Source of the DNA: CAVTJL01 sp963735065
GTDB lineage: Bacteria > Pseudomonadota > Alphaproteobacteria > Geminicoccales > Geminicoccaceae
Direction: 5' to 3'
Length of the DNA: 64,000 nucleotides
Assembly: GCA_963735065.1 (NCBI GenBank)
Contig: CAVTJL010000006.1
Coordinates: 124,001-188,000, forward strand
How positions within the stretch are numbered: the first letter of the stretch is position 1; each line of letters begins with the position of its first letter. The notes below the pieces were generated by a model, which had not been told where the DNA came from, searched no databases, and worked only from the letters and a program-made list of their open reading frames with translations. Below, in pieces: positions 19,118 to 27,287 of this stretch. The translations under genes and the position numbers were made by a program.

Positions 19118-19951
19118 ATGCCCGATCCTGCCCAGACGACGCCCAAAAAGCGCGGCCCCAACACCCCCGAAGGCAAGGCGCGCTCGTCCATGAACGCCCT
19201 GAAGCACGGCCTCCGCTCCAAACGTTTTTTGTTCCTTCCCGAGGAGGACCCCGAGGACTTCGCATCGCTCGTCTCGGACATCCGGGCCGCCTACGGCCCG
19301 GAGGACGCGGTGGAGCTGGCACATGTCGAGGCGATCGCGGTCGCCATGTGGCGGGAGATCCGCGCCGACCGGGTCGAGACCGAGGTGATGGCGGGCAACC
19401 TTCCCGGCATGAAGGGCCATGGCCACGGCACCGACCTCTACGGCCGCGAGGAGCGCGCCGCCCTGACCACGGCGCTGCGCTACCGCACCCACGCGCAGAT
19501 GGAGACGAAGCGCGCGACGGAGCTCTTCTGGTGCCATCGCAAGGCTCGCCTGGCCGAGATGCTCGAGCCCGCGATCGAGGTGGACGAGGAGATGAGCCTT
19601 CCCGCCGGCGAGGCCGCAGCGCTTTGCACGAACGAATTCCCAGCCGAGCCTGCGCCGCCCCCGAGCGCGCCCGAGCCTGTGCCGGTTGCCGCGGCGGAAG
19701 CGTGCACGAACGAATTCGAGCCCGCGGCCGCCTCGGCCGAGCCGCCATGCACAAACGAATTCGCGACAACCGACAAAAAAGAAAAAGAGCCTGATCCTGA
19801 GGATCTTTCGCTGCTGGCCGAGTACCGTGCCCTGAAAAAGACCTCGGCGACTCGCGCCTGGATCTGGCTGCAGGGTCTGCCGCAGGAGCAGCTGGCGCGC
19901 CTTCAGGCGCTGGCCTCCAACGAGGCGGGGCTCGAGCTCGTGGCGCGGTAG
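19118..19951 (+). CDS. Hypothetical protein with NALKHGL motif and three CTNEF repeats
   Basis: 277 aa. The N-terminus KKRGPNTPEGKARSSMNALKHGLRS is a short motif found at the start of many uncharacterised bacterial proteins (established pattern, function unknown). A helical charged domain follows (residues about 35-160). Then comes a Pro/Ala-rich linker carrying CTNEF three times, at residues 170-174, 196-200 and 211-215, encoded by near-identical 15-mers. The C-terminal part is a short helical domain (LLAEYRALKKTSATRAWIWLQGLP). ATG 19118 follows GGAG at about 11 nt; an in-frame ATG at 19058 would add a non-conserved stretch. No neighbour clarifies its role. A hairpin lies directly after the stop. 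Confidence 0.62.
   Translation: MPDPAQTTPKKRGPNTPEGKARSSMNALKHGLRSKRFLFLPEEDPEDFASLVSDIRAAYGPEDAVELAHVEAIAVAMWREIRADRVETEVMAGNLPGMKGHGHGTDLYGREERAALTTALRYRTHAQMETKRATELFWCHRKARLAEMLEPAIEVDEEMSLPAGEAAALCTNEFPAEPAPPPSAPEPVPVAAAEACTNEFEPAAASAEPPCTNEFATTDKKEKEPDPEDLSLLAEYRALKKTSATRAWIWLQGLPQEQLARLQALASNEAGLELVAR
19625..19762 (+). repeat. Three in-frame copies of a 15-bp repeat encoding CTNEF
   Basis: TGCACGAACGAATTC at 19625-19639 and 19703-19717, and TGCACAAACGAATTC at 19748-19762. All are in frame inside the preceding CDS; sequence between copies is unrelated Pro/Ala coding. Near-identity at the DNA level, including AT-rich codons atypical for this genome, is notable. Confidence 0.75.
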
Positions 19952-19956
19952 GAAAG

Positions 19957-19974
19957 GGGCGCCTGCCGGCGCCC
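19957..19974 (+). terminator. GC-rich hairpin after the CTNEF gene
   Basis: GGGCGCC (19957-19963) and GGCGCCC (19968-19974) form a perfect 7-bp stem with a 4-nt loop, 5 bp after the TAG. No T run follows, so termination is plausible but not certain. Confidence 0.4.
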
Positions 19975-20193
19975 GACAGGTCAGCCGTCGACCGGAAAGC
20001 CCGCTTCGGGCATGCTGCGCCCCGTCCGTCGGAGCGCCGAGGCTGACGATCGTGCCATGGCGTCTCGGGCGGCCAGCGCCCGGCGCCTGCATCTGTCCTC
20101 GCAGCGCCCGGCCCGATCAGGATCCGGCGCCATGCCTCTTTTGCTCGTCTCCTCGCTCCGGTGCGTCGCCACAGCCTTGCGGCGGGCCCGCCC

Positions 20194-21720
20194 ATGACCG
20201 GCGGCGCCGACGGACAGGACACCCTGACGCTGGTGCCGGGCCACCTGCACCTCGCCACGCTCGCGACCTGGCTCGCAGCGCCACCGCTGCGCCTGCGGCT
20301 TGATCCGGCCTTCGGGCCCGGCGTCGAGGCCGCTGCCGCCACGGTCGCGAAAGCCGCCGCCGGCAAGGAGCCCGTCTATGGGGTCAACACGGGCTTCGGC
20401 AAGCTCGCCCGCGTGCGCATCGAGCCGGCGCGGATCGAGGAGCTGCAGCGCCGCCTCGTCCTCTCGCACATGTGCGGCGTGGGCCCCGCCCTCGACGACG
20501 CCACGGTCCGCCTCGTCCTGCTCCTGAAAGCCGCCTCGCTCGCCCTCGGCCATTCGGGCGTGCGCCCCGCCACGATCGAGGCACTCTTGTCGCTCCTCGC
20601 CCACGACGCGCTGCCGGTCGTGCCGGCGCAGGGCTCCGTCGGCGCCTCGGGCGACCTCGCCCCCTTGGCCCACCTTTCGGGGGCCCTCCTCGGCCTCGGC
20701 GAGATCCGCCTCGCCGGCGAGCTCTTGCCGGCCGACGAGGCTCTCCGCCGCATCGGCCTGGCCCCGCTCACGCTGGGCGCCAAGGAGGGCCTGGCCCTCC
20801 TGAACGGCACCCAGGTCTCGACGGCGCTGGCGATCCGGGCCTGGCACGCCGCGATGCGCCTCTTCGATGCGGCCCTCGTCGCCGGTGCGATGAGCGTCGA
20901 TGCGGCGCTGGGCTCGGACGTGCCGTTCGATCCGCGCCTGCACGCCGTGCGCCGCCAGCCGGGCCAGGCCGAGGCCGCGGCACGCCTCGCCCGCCTGCTC
21001 GAGGGCAGCGCCATCCGTGCCTCGCACCTCGAATGCGAGCGGGTCCAGGACCCCTATTGCCTGCGCTGCCAGCCCCAGGTCATGGGCGCCTGTCTCGACC
21101 TCCTGCTCGAGGCGGGCGGCGTGCTCGAGCGCGAGGCCAACGGCGTCTCCGACAACCCCCTCGTCTTCCCCGACACCGGCGAGATCCTGTCGGGCGGCAA
21201 CTTCCACGCCGAGCCCGTGGCGCTGGCGGCCGAGCGGATCGCTCTGGCGCTGTCCGAGATCGGGGCCATCGCCGAGCGGCGCATCGCGCTCCTGACCGAT
21301 CCCGCCTTGTCGAGCCTGCCGGCCTTCCTGACGCCCGAGCCCGGGATCAACTCGGGCATGATGATCGCCCAGGTGACCGCCGCCGCGCTCCAGGCCGAGA
21401 ACAAGCATCTGGCAACCCCGGTCGCCACCGAGAGCCTGCCGACATCGGCGAACCAGGAGGACCATGTGAGCATGGCCGCCTACGCTGCCCGCCGGCTCCA
21501 CGCGATGACGAGGAACCTGGCCCACATCCTGGCGATCGAGCTCTTGTGCGCGGGCCAGGGCATCGAGCTGCGCCGCCCGCTCAGGAGCAGCGCCCCGCTG
21601 GAGGCCGCCCTGGCGAGGATCAGGGAAAAAAGCCCGTTCCTTGCCGAGGACCGCCCCCTGGGTGTCGAGATCGAGGCCGTTGCGGGCCTCATCGAGGAGG
21701 GAGCGTTCGCCGCGGCCTAG
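20194..21720 (+). CDS. hutH: Histidine ammonia-lyase family protein
   Basis: 508 aa, normal HAL length. Ala-Ser-Gly at 151-153 within GSVGASGDLAPLAHLS forms the MIO cofactor. Also present: VYGVNTGFGKLA near 61-72, SDNPLVF near 320, ILSGGNFHAEPVA near 332 and the C-terminal PTSANQEDHVSMA. HAL deaminates L-histidine to urocanate; the MIO family also holds tyrosine and phenylalanine lyases, but the HutH-like NFHAEP and QEDHVSM segments favour histidine. ATG 20194 gives the family start. No hutU, hutI or hutG is adjacent, so it is isolated from the usual operon. It ends 15 bp from the convergent Atm1-type gene. Confidence 0.9.
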   Translation: MTGGADGQDTLTLVPGHLHLATLATWLAAPPLRLRLDPAFGPGVEAAAATVAKAAAGKEPVYGVNTGFGKLARVRIEPARIEELQRRLVLSHMCGVGPALDDATVRLVLLLKAASLALGHSGVRPATIEALLSLLAHDALPVVPAQGSVGASGDLAPLAHLSGALLGLGEIRLAGELLPADEALRRIGLAPLTLGAKEGLALLNGTQVSTALAIRAWHAAMRLFDAALVAGAMSVDAALGSDVPFDPRLHAVRRQPGQAEAAARLARLLEGSAIRASHLECERVQDPYCLRCQPQVMGACLDLLLEAGGVLEREANGVSDNPLVFPDTGEILSGGNFHAEPVALAAERIALALSEIGAIAERRIALLTDPALSSLPAFLTPEPGINSGMMIAQVTAAALQAENKHLATPVATESLPTSANQEDHVSMAAYAARRLHAMTRNLAHILAIELLCAGQGIELRRPLRSSAPLEAALARIREKSPFLAEDRPLGVEIEAVAGLIEEGAFAAA

Positions 21721-21735
21721 GGGCTTGGCCGAGCC

Positions 21736-23547
21736 CTAGATGGACGCCTCGGCCGGGACCGGCATCTGCTCCTGGCGGTGCCACATCTCGGCATAGAGGC
21801 CGGGCCGGGCCAGGAGCTCTTTGTGCGAGCCCCGCTCGACCACGCGTCCATGGTCGAGCACGATGATCTCGTCGGCATCGACCACGGTCGAGAGCCGGTG
21901 CGCGATGACGAGCGTGGTGCGCCCCCGCGCCACCCGCTGCAGCGCCTCCTGCAGCGAGCGCTCGGTGCGCGAGTTGAGCGCCGAGGTGGCCTCGTCGAGG
22001 ACGAGGATCTCGGGGTTCTTCAGGACCACGCGGGCGATCGCCACCCGCTGCTTCTCGCCGCCCGAGAGCTTGAGGCCGCGCTCTCCCACGATGGTGTCGT
22101 ATCCCTCTGGCAGGCTCAGGATGAAGCCGTGGATCTGGGCGATGCGGGCCGCCTCCTCGATCTCGGCTCGGCTGGCGCCGGGCCGGCCGTAGGCGATGTT
22201 GGCGGCGATGCTGTCGTTGAAGAGCACGGTGTCCTGCGGCACGACGCCGATCGCGGCCCTGAGGCTCTTTTGGGTGAGGCCCCGCACGTCCTGGCCGTCG
22301 ACCTGCGCGCCGCCGCTCGTGACGTCGTAGAAGCGGAAGAGGAGGCGGACGATGGTGGACTTGCCGGCACCCGAGGGCCCGACGATCGCGAGCTTGCGCC
22401 CCGGCGGGAGGGAGAAGCTGAGATCGTCGAGGATCGGACGGCGGGGATCGTAGGAGAAGCCCACATGCTCGAAGGCGACGCTGCCGCCCTTGGGCTCGAG
22501 GGGGCGGGCGTCGGGCGCGTCGGCGATCTCGGGATACTGGGCCTGCAGCCGGCCGATGGCCTCGAGGTCGATCAGCGCCTGGCGCAGCTGGCGGTAGACG
22601 ACGCCCAGGAAGTTGAGAGGGGTGTAGAGCTGGAGAAGGAAGGCGTTGACCAGCACGACGTCGCCCACCGTGAGCCGGCCGGCCACCACGCCCTGCGCCG
22701 CCACGATCATGAGCGCGGTGACGCCCACGGCGATGATGCTGGCCTGCCCGGCATTGAGCAGCGAGAGGGACGCCTGCGAGCGCACCGCCGCGTCCTCGTA
22801 GCCCTTGAGCGAGCGGTCGAGGCGCGCGGCCTCCCAGGCCTCGTTGCCGAAGGCCTTCACCGTCTCGTAGTTGATGAGCCCATCGACGGCCTGGCCGCTG
22901 AACTCGTCCTGGCGGGCGTTCATCTCGCGCCGGAAGCGGGTCCGCCAGTTGGTCGTGACGATGGTGAAGAGCGCATAGGCGGCGATGGTGAGGAAGGTCA
23001 GGATCGCGAAGGAGGGCGGGTAGCGCCAGAGCAGGATGCCCAGCACGAGGAGGAACTCGAGCGCCGTCGGCACCAGGCTGAAGAGCGCCGTCTCCAGCAC
23101 GAAGCTCACCGACTCCACACCGCGGCCGATCGATCGCGCGAGCTCGCCCGTGCGCCGCTCGAGGTGATAGCGCAGCGACAGGGAGAAGAGATGCTCGTAG
23201 ACGCTGAGCGCGATCCGGCGCCCGGCGCGCTCGCCGACGCGGGCGAAGACGGCGTCTCGGAGCTGGGCGAAGACGGACGCCCCGAGCCGGGCTGCGCCAT
23301 AGGCCAGGAGCGCCGCCAGCGGCAGGGCGATCAGGCCGTGGACGCTCAGCCGGTCGACGACCGCCTTGAGGAAGAAGGGCACGGAGATGTTGACGAGCTT
23401 GGCGGCAACGAGGCAGGCGGCGCCGATCGCCACGCGGGCCCGCAGCCCGGGCTCGTCACGCGGCCACAGATGGGGCAGCACGAGGGCTAGGAGGCGGCGC
23501 CAGCCATCCTCGGAGGCGCTGTGCCGATGCGACGTCGTGGGTATCAT
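21736..23547 (-). CDS. Atm1/HMT1-type ABC exporter (fused permease-ATPase)
   Basis: 603 aa half-transporter. The membrane domain occupies residues 1-330 with about six helices, including the conserved RTGELARSIGRGVESV and WRTRFRREMNARQDEFSGQAVDGLINYETVKAFGNE segments of the Atm1 group. The ATPase follows: Walker A GPSGAGKST at about 390, signature LSGGEKQR about 494, Walker B ILVLDEATSALN about 514 and the switch in VIAHRLSTV. Bacterial Atm1-like exporters handle glutathione complexes and heavy metals and are linked to Fe-S homeostasis (known for the family). It functions as a homodimer in the inner membrane. Divergent from the GMC oxidoreductase; convergent with hutH. Confidence 0.9.
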   Translation of the reverse strand: MIPTTSHRHSASEDGWRRLLALVLPHLWPRDEPGLRARVAIGAACLVAAKLVNISVPFFLKAVVDRLSVHGLIALPLAALLAYGAARLGASVFAQLRDAVFARVGERAGRRIALSVYEHLFSLSLRYHLERRTGELARSIGRGVESVSFVLETALFSLVPTALEFLLVLGILLWRYPPSFAILTFLTIAAYALFTIVTTNWRTRFRREMNARQDEFSGQAVDGLINYETVKAFGNEAWEAARLDRSLKGYEDAAVRSQASLSLLNAGQASIIAVGVTALMIVAAQGVVAGRLTVGDVVLVNAFLLQLYTPLNFLGVVYRQLRQALIDLEAIGRLQAQYPEIADAPDARPLEPKGGSVAFEHVGFSYDPRRPILDDLSFSLPPGRKLAIVGPSGAGKSTIVRLLFRFYDVTSGGAQVDGQDVRGLTQKSLRAAIGVVPQDTVLFNDSIAANIAYGRPGASRAEIEEAARIAQIHGFILSLPEGYDTIVGERGLKLSGGEKQRVAIARVVLKNPEILVLDEATSALNSRTERSLQEALQRVARGRTTLVIAHRLSTVVDADEIIVLDHGRVVERGSHKELLARPGLYAEMWHRQEQMPVPAEASI

Positions 23548-23682
23548 GGCCCGCTAGATGGTATCTTGCGCCGGGCGGGCGCCATCCGCCGCAGGACAGG
23601 GCGGCGCAGGCGTGGCATCCGGGTCGACGTGCTGGCCGGAACCGGCTTCGATGAGACACCGCAAGGTGCGGGGGAGGCTTTG

Positions 23683-25299
23683 GTGAGCGAGGAGATCGGC
23701 AGCTTCGACTACGTCATCGTCGGCGCGGGCTCGGCCGGCTGCGTGCTGGCGAACCGGCTCTCGGCCGATCCCAGGCGCCGCGTGCTGCTGCTCGAGGCGG
23801 GCGGGAAGGACAGCTGGATCTGGATCCACATACCCGTAGGCTATCTCTACACCCAGAACGACCCCCGCACCGACTGGTGCTTCAAGACAGAGCCCGAGCC
23901 GGGCCTGGGCGGCCGGGCGCTCAACTATCCGCGCGGGCGCGTGCTGGGCGGCTGCTCCTCGATCAACGGCATGATCTACATGCGCGGCCAGGCGCGCGAC
24001 TACGATCTCTGGCGCCAGCAGGGCAACGCCGGCTGGTCCTGGGACGAGGTGCTGCCGTATTTCCGGCGCTCGGAGGACCACTGGCAAGGGGCGGACCAGC
24101 ATCACGGCGCCGGCGGCGAGTGGCGGGTCGAGGAGCAGCGCCTGTCCTGGGAGATCCTCGAGGCCTTCCGTGAGGCGGCGGCCGAGGCCGGCATCCCCAA
24201 GACCGACGACTTCAACCGCGGCGACAATGAGGGCTGCGGCTTCTTTCAGGTCAACCAGCGCCGCGGTGTGCGCTGGAGCACGGCCAAGGCGTTCCTGCGG
24301 CCGGCCATGGGGCGGCCCAACCTTCAGGTCCTGACGGGCGCCCAGGCCAAGTCGCTGGTCCTCGAGAACGGGCGCTGCATCGGCGTCGATCTCTGGCAGG
24401 GTGGCGAGGTCAAGCGGGCGCGGGCGGGCGAGGTCGTGCTCGCCGCCGGCGCCGTCGGCTCGCCGCACCTCCTGATGCTGTCCGGCATCGGGCCGGGCGA
24501 GGAGCTGGGCGCGCAGGGGATCGAGGTCCGCCACGAGCTGCCGGGCGTCGGCCGCAACCTGCAGGACCATCTGCAGCTGCGCCTGATCTATCGGGTCAAG
24601 GACACGATCACCTTGAACCAGCGAGCCGGCACGCTGGTCGGCAAGGCGAGGATGGGGCTCGAATACGCCCTCCTCCGCCGCGGCCCGCTGACGATGGCTC
24701 CCTCCCAGCTGGGCGCCTTCGCCAAGAGCGATCCGAGCTTCGATACGCCCAACCTCGAGTACCACGTGCAGCCGCTCTCGCTCGACAAGTTCGGGGACCC
24801 GCTGCATTCGTTCCCGGCCTTCACCGCCTCGGTCTGCAACCTCCGGCCGACGAGCCGCGGCCGGATCGGCCTCAAGTCCGCCGACCCTCGGCAGGCGCCG
24901 GCGATAGCGCCGGGCTACCTCGCGACCGACGAGGATGGGCGGGTCGCAGCCGATTCCATCCGTCTCACCAGGCGGATCGCCGCGGCGCCCGCGCTCGCCC
25001 GCTTCGGGCCCGAGGAGCTGAAGCCGGGGGCGGCCTTGCAAAGCGAGGAGGAGCTGGTGCGGGCGGCGGGCGAGATCGGCACGACGATCTTTCACCCGGT
25101 CGGGACCTGCAAGATGGGGCCGGACGGCGACGGCATGGCGGTCGTCGACGAGAGGCTGCGCGTGCGCGGCGTGGGCGGGCTGCGCGTCGTCGACGCCTCG
25201 GTCATGCCGACCATCACCTCGGGCAACACCAACGCGCCGACGATCATGATCGCCGAGAAGGCGAGCGACATGATACGCGAGGACGCAGGGTCGGGCTGA
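23683..25299 (+). CDS. GMC-family FAD oxidoreductase (choline dehydrogenase-like)
   Basis: 538 aa flavoprotein. FAD motif YVIVGAGSAGCVLANRLS at about 10-27, LLLEAGG near 40, GMC signature 1 region NYPRGRVLGGCSSINGMIYMRG near 83-104, signature 2 GAVGSPHLLMLSGIGP near 257-272, and the C-terminal HPVGTCKMG with His and NAPTIMIAEKASDMI. These enzymes oxidise alcohols (choline, polyols, glucose or long-chain alcohols); the substrate is unknown. The GTG at 23683 was chosen because GGAGG ends 5 nt before it and homology starts right after; earlier in-frame sequence is arginine-rich and not coding-like. No betaine aldehyde dehydrogenase is adjacent, so a betA role is not supported. Confidence 0.88.
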   Translation: MSEEIGSFDYVIVGAGSAGCVLANRLSADPRRRVLLLEAGGKDSWIWIHIPVGYLYTQNDPRTDWCFKTEPEPGLGGRALNYPRGRVLGGCSSINGMIYMRGQARDYDLWRQQGNAGWSWDEVLPYFRRSEDHWQGADQHHGAGGEWRVEEQRLSWEILEAFREAAAEAGIPKTDDFNRGDNEGCGFFQVNQRRGVRWSTAKAFLRPAMGRPNLQVLTGAQAKSLVLENGRCIGVDLWQGGEVKRARAGEVVLAAGAVGSPHLLMLSGIGPGEELGAQGIEVRHELPGVGRNLQDHLQLRLIYRVKDTITLNQRAGTLVGKARMGLEYALLRRGPLTMAPSQLGAFAKSDPSFDTPNLEYHVQPLSLDKFGDPLHSFPAFTASVCNLRPTSRGRIGLKSADPRQAPAIAPGYLATDEDGRVAADSIRLTRRIAAAPALARFGPEELKPGAALQSEEELVRAAGEIGTTIFHPVGTCKMGPDGDGMAVVDERLRVRGVGGLRVVDASVMPTITSGNTNAPTIMIAEKASDMIREDAGSG

Positions 25300-25432
25300 G
25301 AGGCGGAGGCGGCCGGGCCGTGCTCGGGTTGCCAATCCGCCTCGCTGCAAGGATTATAACAGCAGGTCCATGACCTTTGTCCCCGGGCGCGCTGCCGCGC
25401 CGGGACCGGTGCCGGACGATCGGGAGGCGTGC

Positions 25433-26101
25433 ATGGGGTTCTTGTGGTTCGTGTTGGGCCTGATCATCGGGGCCGCAGGCATCTGGGTGCTGCTGAGCCG
25501 CAAGAGCGACGAGCGCGTCGCCGAGATCGAGCGGAGCCTTGAGTCCAAGGTCCAGCATGCGCAGGACGACGCCTTCCAGGCCGACCGCGCGCATCACGAG
25601 ACGAAGGAGCGCCTGATCGCCCTTCAGCTCCAGCACACGGTAATCGAGAAGCGACTGGCGGAGGCCGAGGCGGCGAGGGCGCCGGCTTCTCCAGCGGTGC
25701 CGGCCGCTCCCACGCCGGCCGCACCGACGTCTGCCCCGCCGCGCTCGGTGCCGGCACAGCGCCTCAAGGCGATCGAGGCCAAGCTCGCCCAGCTGCCCGC
25801 CGGCTCCTCGGCCCGGGCGGCGCTCCTGCGCGAGCACCAGGAGCTGACCAAGGGGGCAACCGCCAAGGTGTCCCCGACCGCGCCGGCATCGGACCAGGAC
25901 GAGACGGACGGGCTAAGGCGGATCAAGGGCATCGGGCCCGCTATCGAGCGTCAGCTCAAGGACCTGGGGGTCAAGAGCGTGCGCGACCTCGCGGCGCTCG
26001 ACGAGGCCGGCATCGCGCGCATCGACGAGGCGCTCGACTTCAAGGGCCGTGTCTCCCGCGAGCGCTGGGTCGAGCAGGCGCGCGAGCTTCTGGGGAGCTG
26101 A
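25433..26101 (+). CDS. Membrane-anchored coiled-coil protein with C-terminal HhH domain
   Basis: 222 aa. An N-terminal membrane anchor (FLWFVLGLIIGAAGIWVLLS, residues about 3-22) is followed by a charged helical, probably coiled-coil segment (residues 25-85), a Pro/Ala-rich linker (85-115) and a C-terminal helix-hairpin-helix domain of the DUF4332/HhH type starting GLRRIKGIGPAIERQLKDLGV near 160. HhH motifs bind DNA non-specifically or mediate protein contacts. The same domain order (anchor, linker, IKGIGP-type HhH) occurs in uncharacterised alphaproteobacterial proteins. ATG 25433 has GGGAGG 5 nt upstream. It converges on gpsA with 13 bp between stops. Confidence 0.65.
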   Translation: MGFLWFVLGLIIGAAGIWVLLSRKSDERVAEIERSLESKVQHAQDDAFQADRAHHETKERLIALQLQHTVIEKRLAEAEAARAPASPAVPAAPTPAAPTSAPPRSVPAQRLKAIEAKLAQLPAGSSARAALLREHQELTKGATAKVSPTAPASDQDETDGLRRIKGIGPAIERQLKDLGVKSVRDLAALDEAGIARIDEALDFKGRVSRERWVEQARELLGS

Positions 26102-26114
26102 GAGCGGCCGCCGC

Positions 26115-27095
26115 TCACTCGCTGCCGGGCACCGGGCGGGCGAGCAGACCCTCGATCGCGCCCTCGAGCGGCACCTCGCCGGCGACGACCGCGCGCACGG
26201 CCTCGCTCAAGGGCAGCTCCACGCCCTTCTGCCGCGCCAGCGCGCAGGCGGCGCCCGCGGTCCACACACCCTCGGCGAGGGGGGTTCCGGGCGCCAGCAG
26301 CGAGGCCAGCGCCTGGCCCTGGCCCAGCGCGTGGCCGAAGGCGGTGTTGCGCGAGGTCAGGCTCGAGGCTGTCAGCACGAGGTCGCCGAGGCCGGAGAGC
26401 CCCATCAGTGTCTCCGGGCGGGCACCCAGAGCACGTGCCAGCCGGGCCAGCTCGGCCAGCCCGCGCGTCACCACCGCCGCCCGCGCGTTCTCGCCGAGCC
26501 CCCGGCCACCGACGACGCCCGCGGCGATCGCGATGACGTTCTTCAGCGCCCCACCGATCTCGACGCCTGCCATGTCGTCGGTCGGATAGACCCGGAACGA
26601 TCGGCTTGTGACGAGGTCGGCCAGGGCTGCTGCGGCCGCGAGGGTGGGGGAGGCGAGGGTCAGCGCGGTGGGTAGCTCCAGGGCGACCTCGCGCGCGAAG
26701 GACGGGCCGGAGAGGACCGCCACGCCCGCCCGCGGGCAGACCTCGGAAACGACGTCGCTCAGCCTCCGGCCCGTGTCCCGCTCGATCCCCTTGGCGCAGA
26801 TCACGAGCCGCCGGTCGGTGTCGCCCAGCAGCCCACAGGCCCAGCGGATCGCCTGCGCCGGCACGACGAGGAGGATCGGGTCTGCCGTCTCGAGCACGGC
26901 GATGTCGCTCGTGACGGTGATGGCGTCGGGCAGCCTGACGCCCGGCAGCCGCAGGGCGTTCTCGTGCTCGCGCGCGGCAGCGGCGGCCTGATCGGCGCTC
27001 CGCATCCACAAGATCGCCTCGTGGCCGGCCCGTACGGCAGCCAATGCCAAGGCCGTGCCCCAGGCGCCCCCACCCATGATCCCTATTCTGGCCAT
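26115..27095 (-). CDS. gpsA: Glycerol-3-phosphate dehydrogenase [NAD(P)+]
   Basis: 326 aa, normal GpsA size. N-terminal Rossmann GIMGGGAWGTALA at about 4-16, LLVVPAQAIR near 74, the conserved KGIERDTGRRLSDV near 100, GPSFAREVA near 127, catalytic-site segment GGALKNVIAIAAGVVGG near 179-195 with its Lys, TRGLAELARL near 208 and GLSGLGDLVLT near 227. It reduces dihydroxyacetone phosphate to sn-glycerol 3-phosphate for phospholipid synthesis. ATG 27095 fits the family; a TTG at 27110 is less likely. Divergent from the PEP carboxylase homologue, with a 192-bp spacer. Confidence 0.95.
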   Translation of the reverse strand: MARIGIMGGGAWGTALALAAVRAGHEAILWMRSADQAAAAAREHENALRLPGVRLPDAITVTSDIAVLETADPILLVVPAQAIRWACGLLGDTDRRLVICAKGIERDTGRRLSDVVSEVCPRAGVAVLSGPSFAREVALELPTALTLASPTLAAAAALADLVTSRSFRVYPTDDMAGVEIGGALKNVIAIAAGVVGGRGLGENARAAVVTRGLAELARLARALGARPETLMGLSGLGDLVLTASSLTSRNTAFGHALGQGQALASLLAPGTPLAEGVWTAGAACALARQKGVELPLSEAVRAVVAGEVPLEGAIEGLLARPVPGSE

Positions 27096-27287
27096 CGCTC
27101 CGCATCGCAACCGGAAGAGCCCCCAGCCTGACTAGGCGACCGAGGGGTCCGTTGTCGAGCGTCGAGGTCGCGCGGGCGCCGCTGTCCGAGCCATGCGATG
27201 TCGGCGCGCCGGCTGCCGCTCTTCCGTGTTGCGTTGCAGCAAGGGATGGTGTCTCTTCGCCACAGACCAGCCGAAGGAGACGCCGCA

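Noticed and set aside
23554..25350. A 598-codon minus-strand open frame over the GMC oxidoreductase
   Set aside because: The plus-strand protein has FAD and GMC signatures; the minus frame has none.
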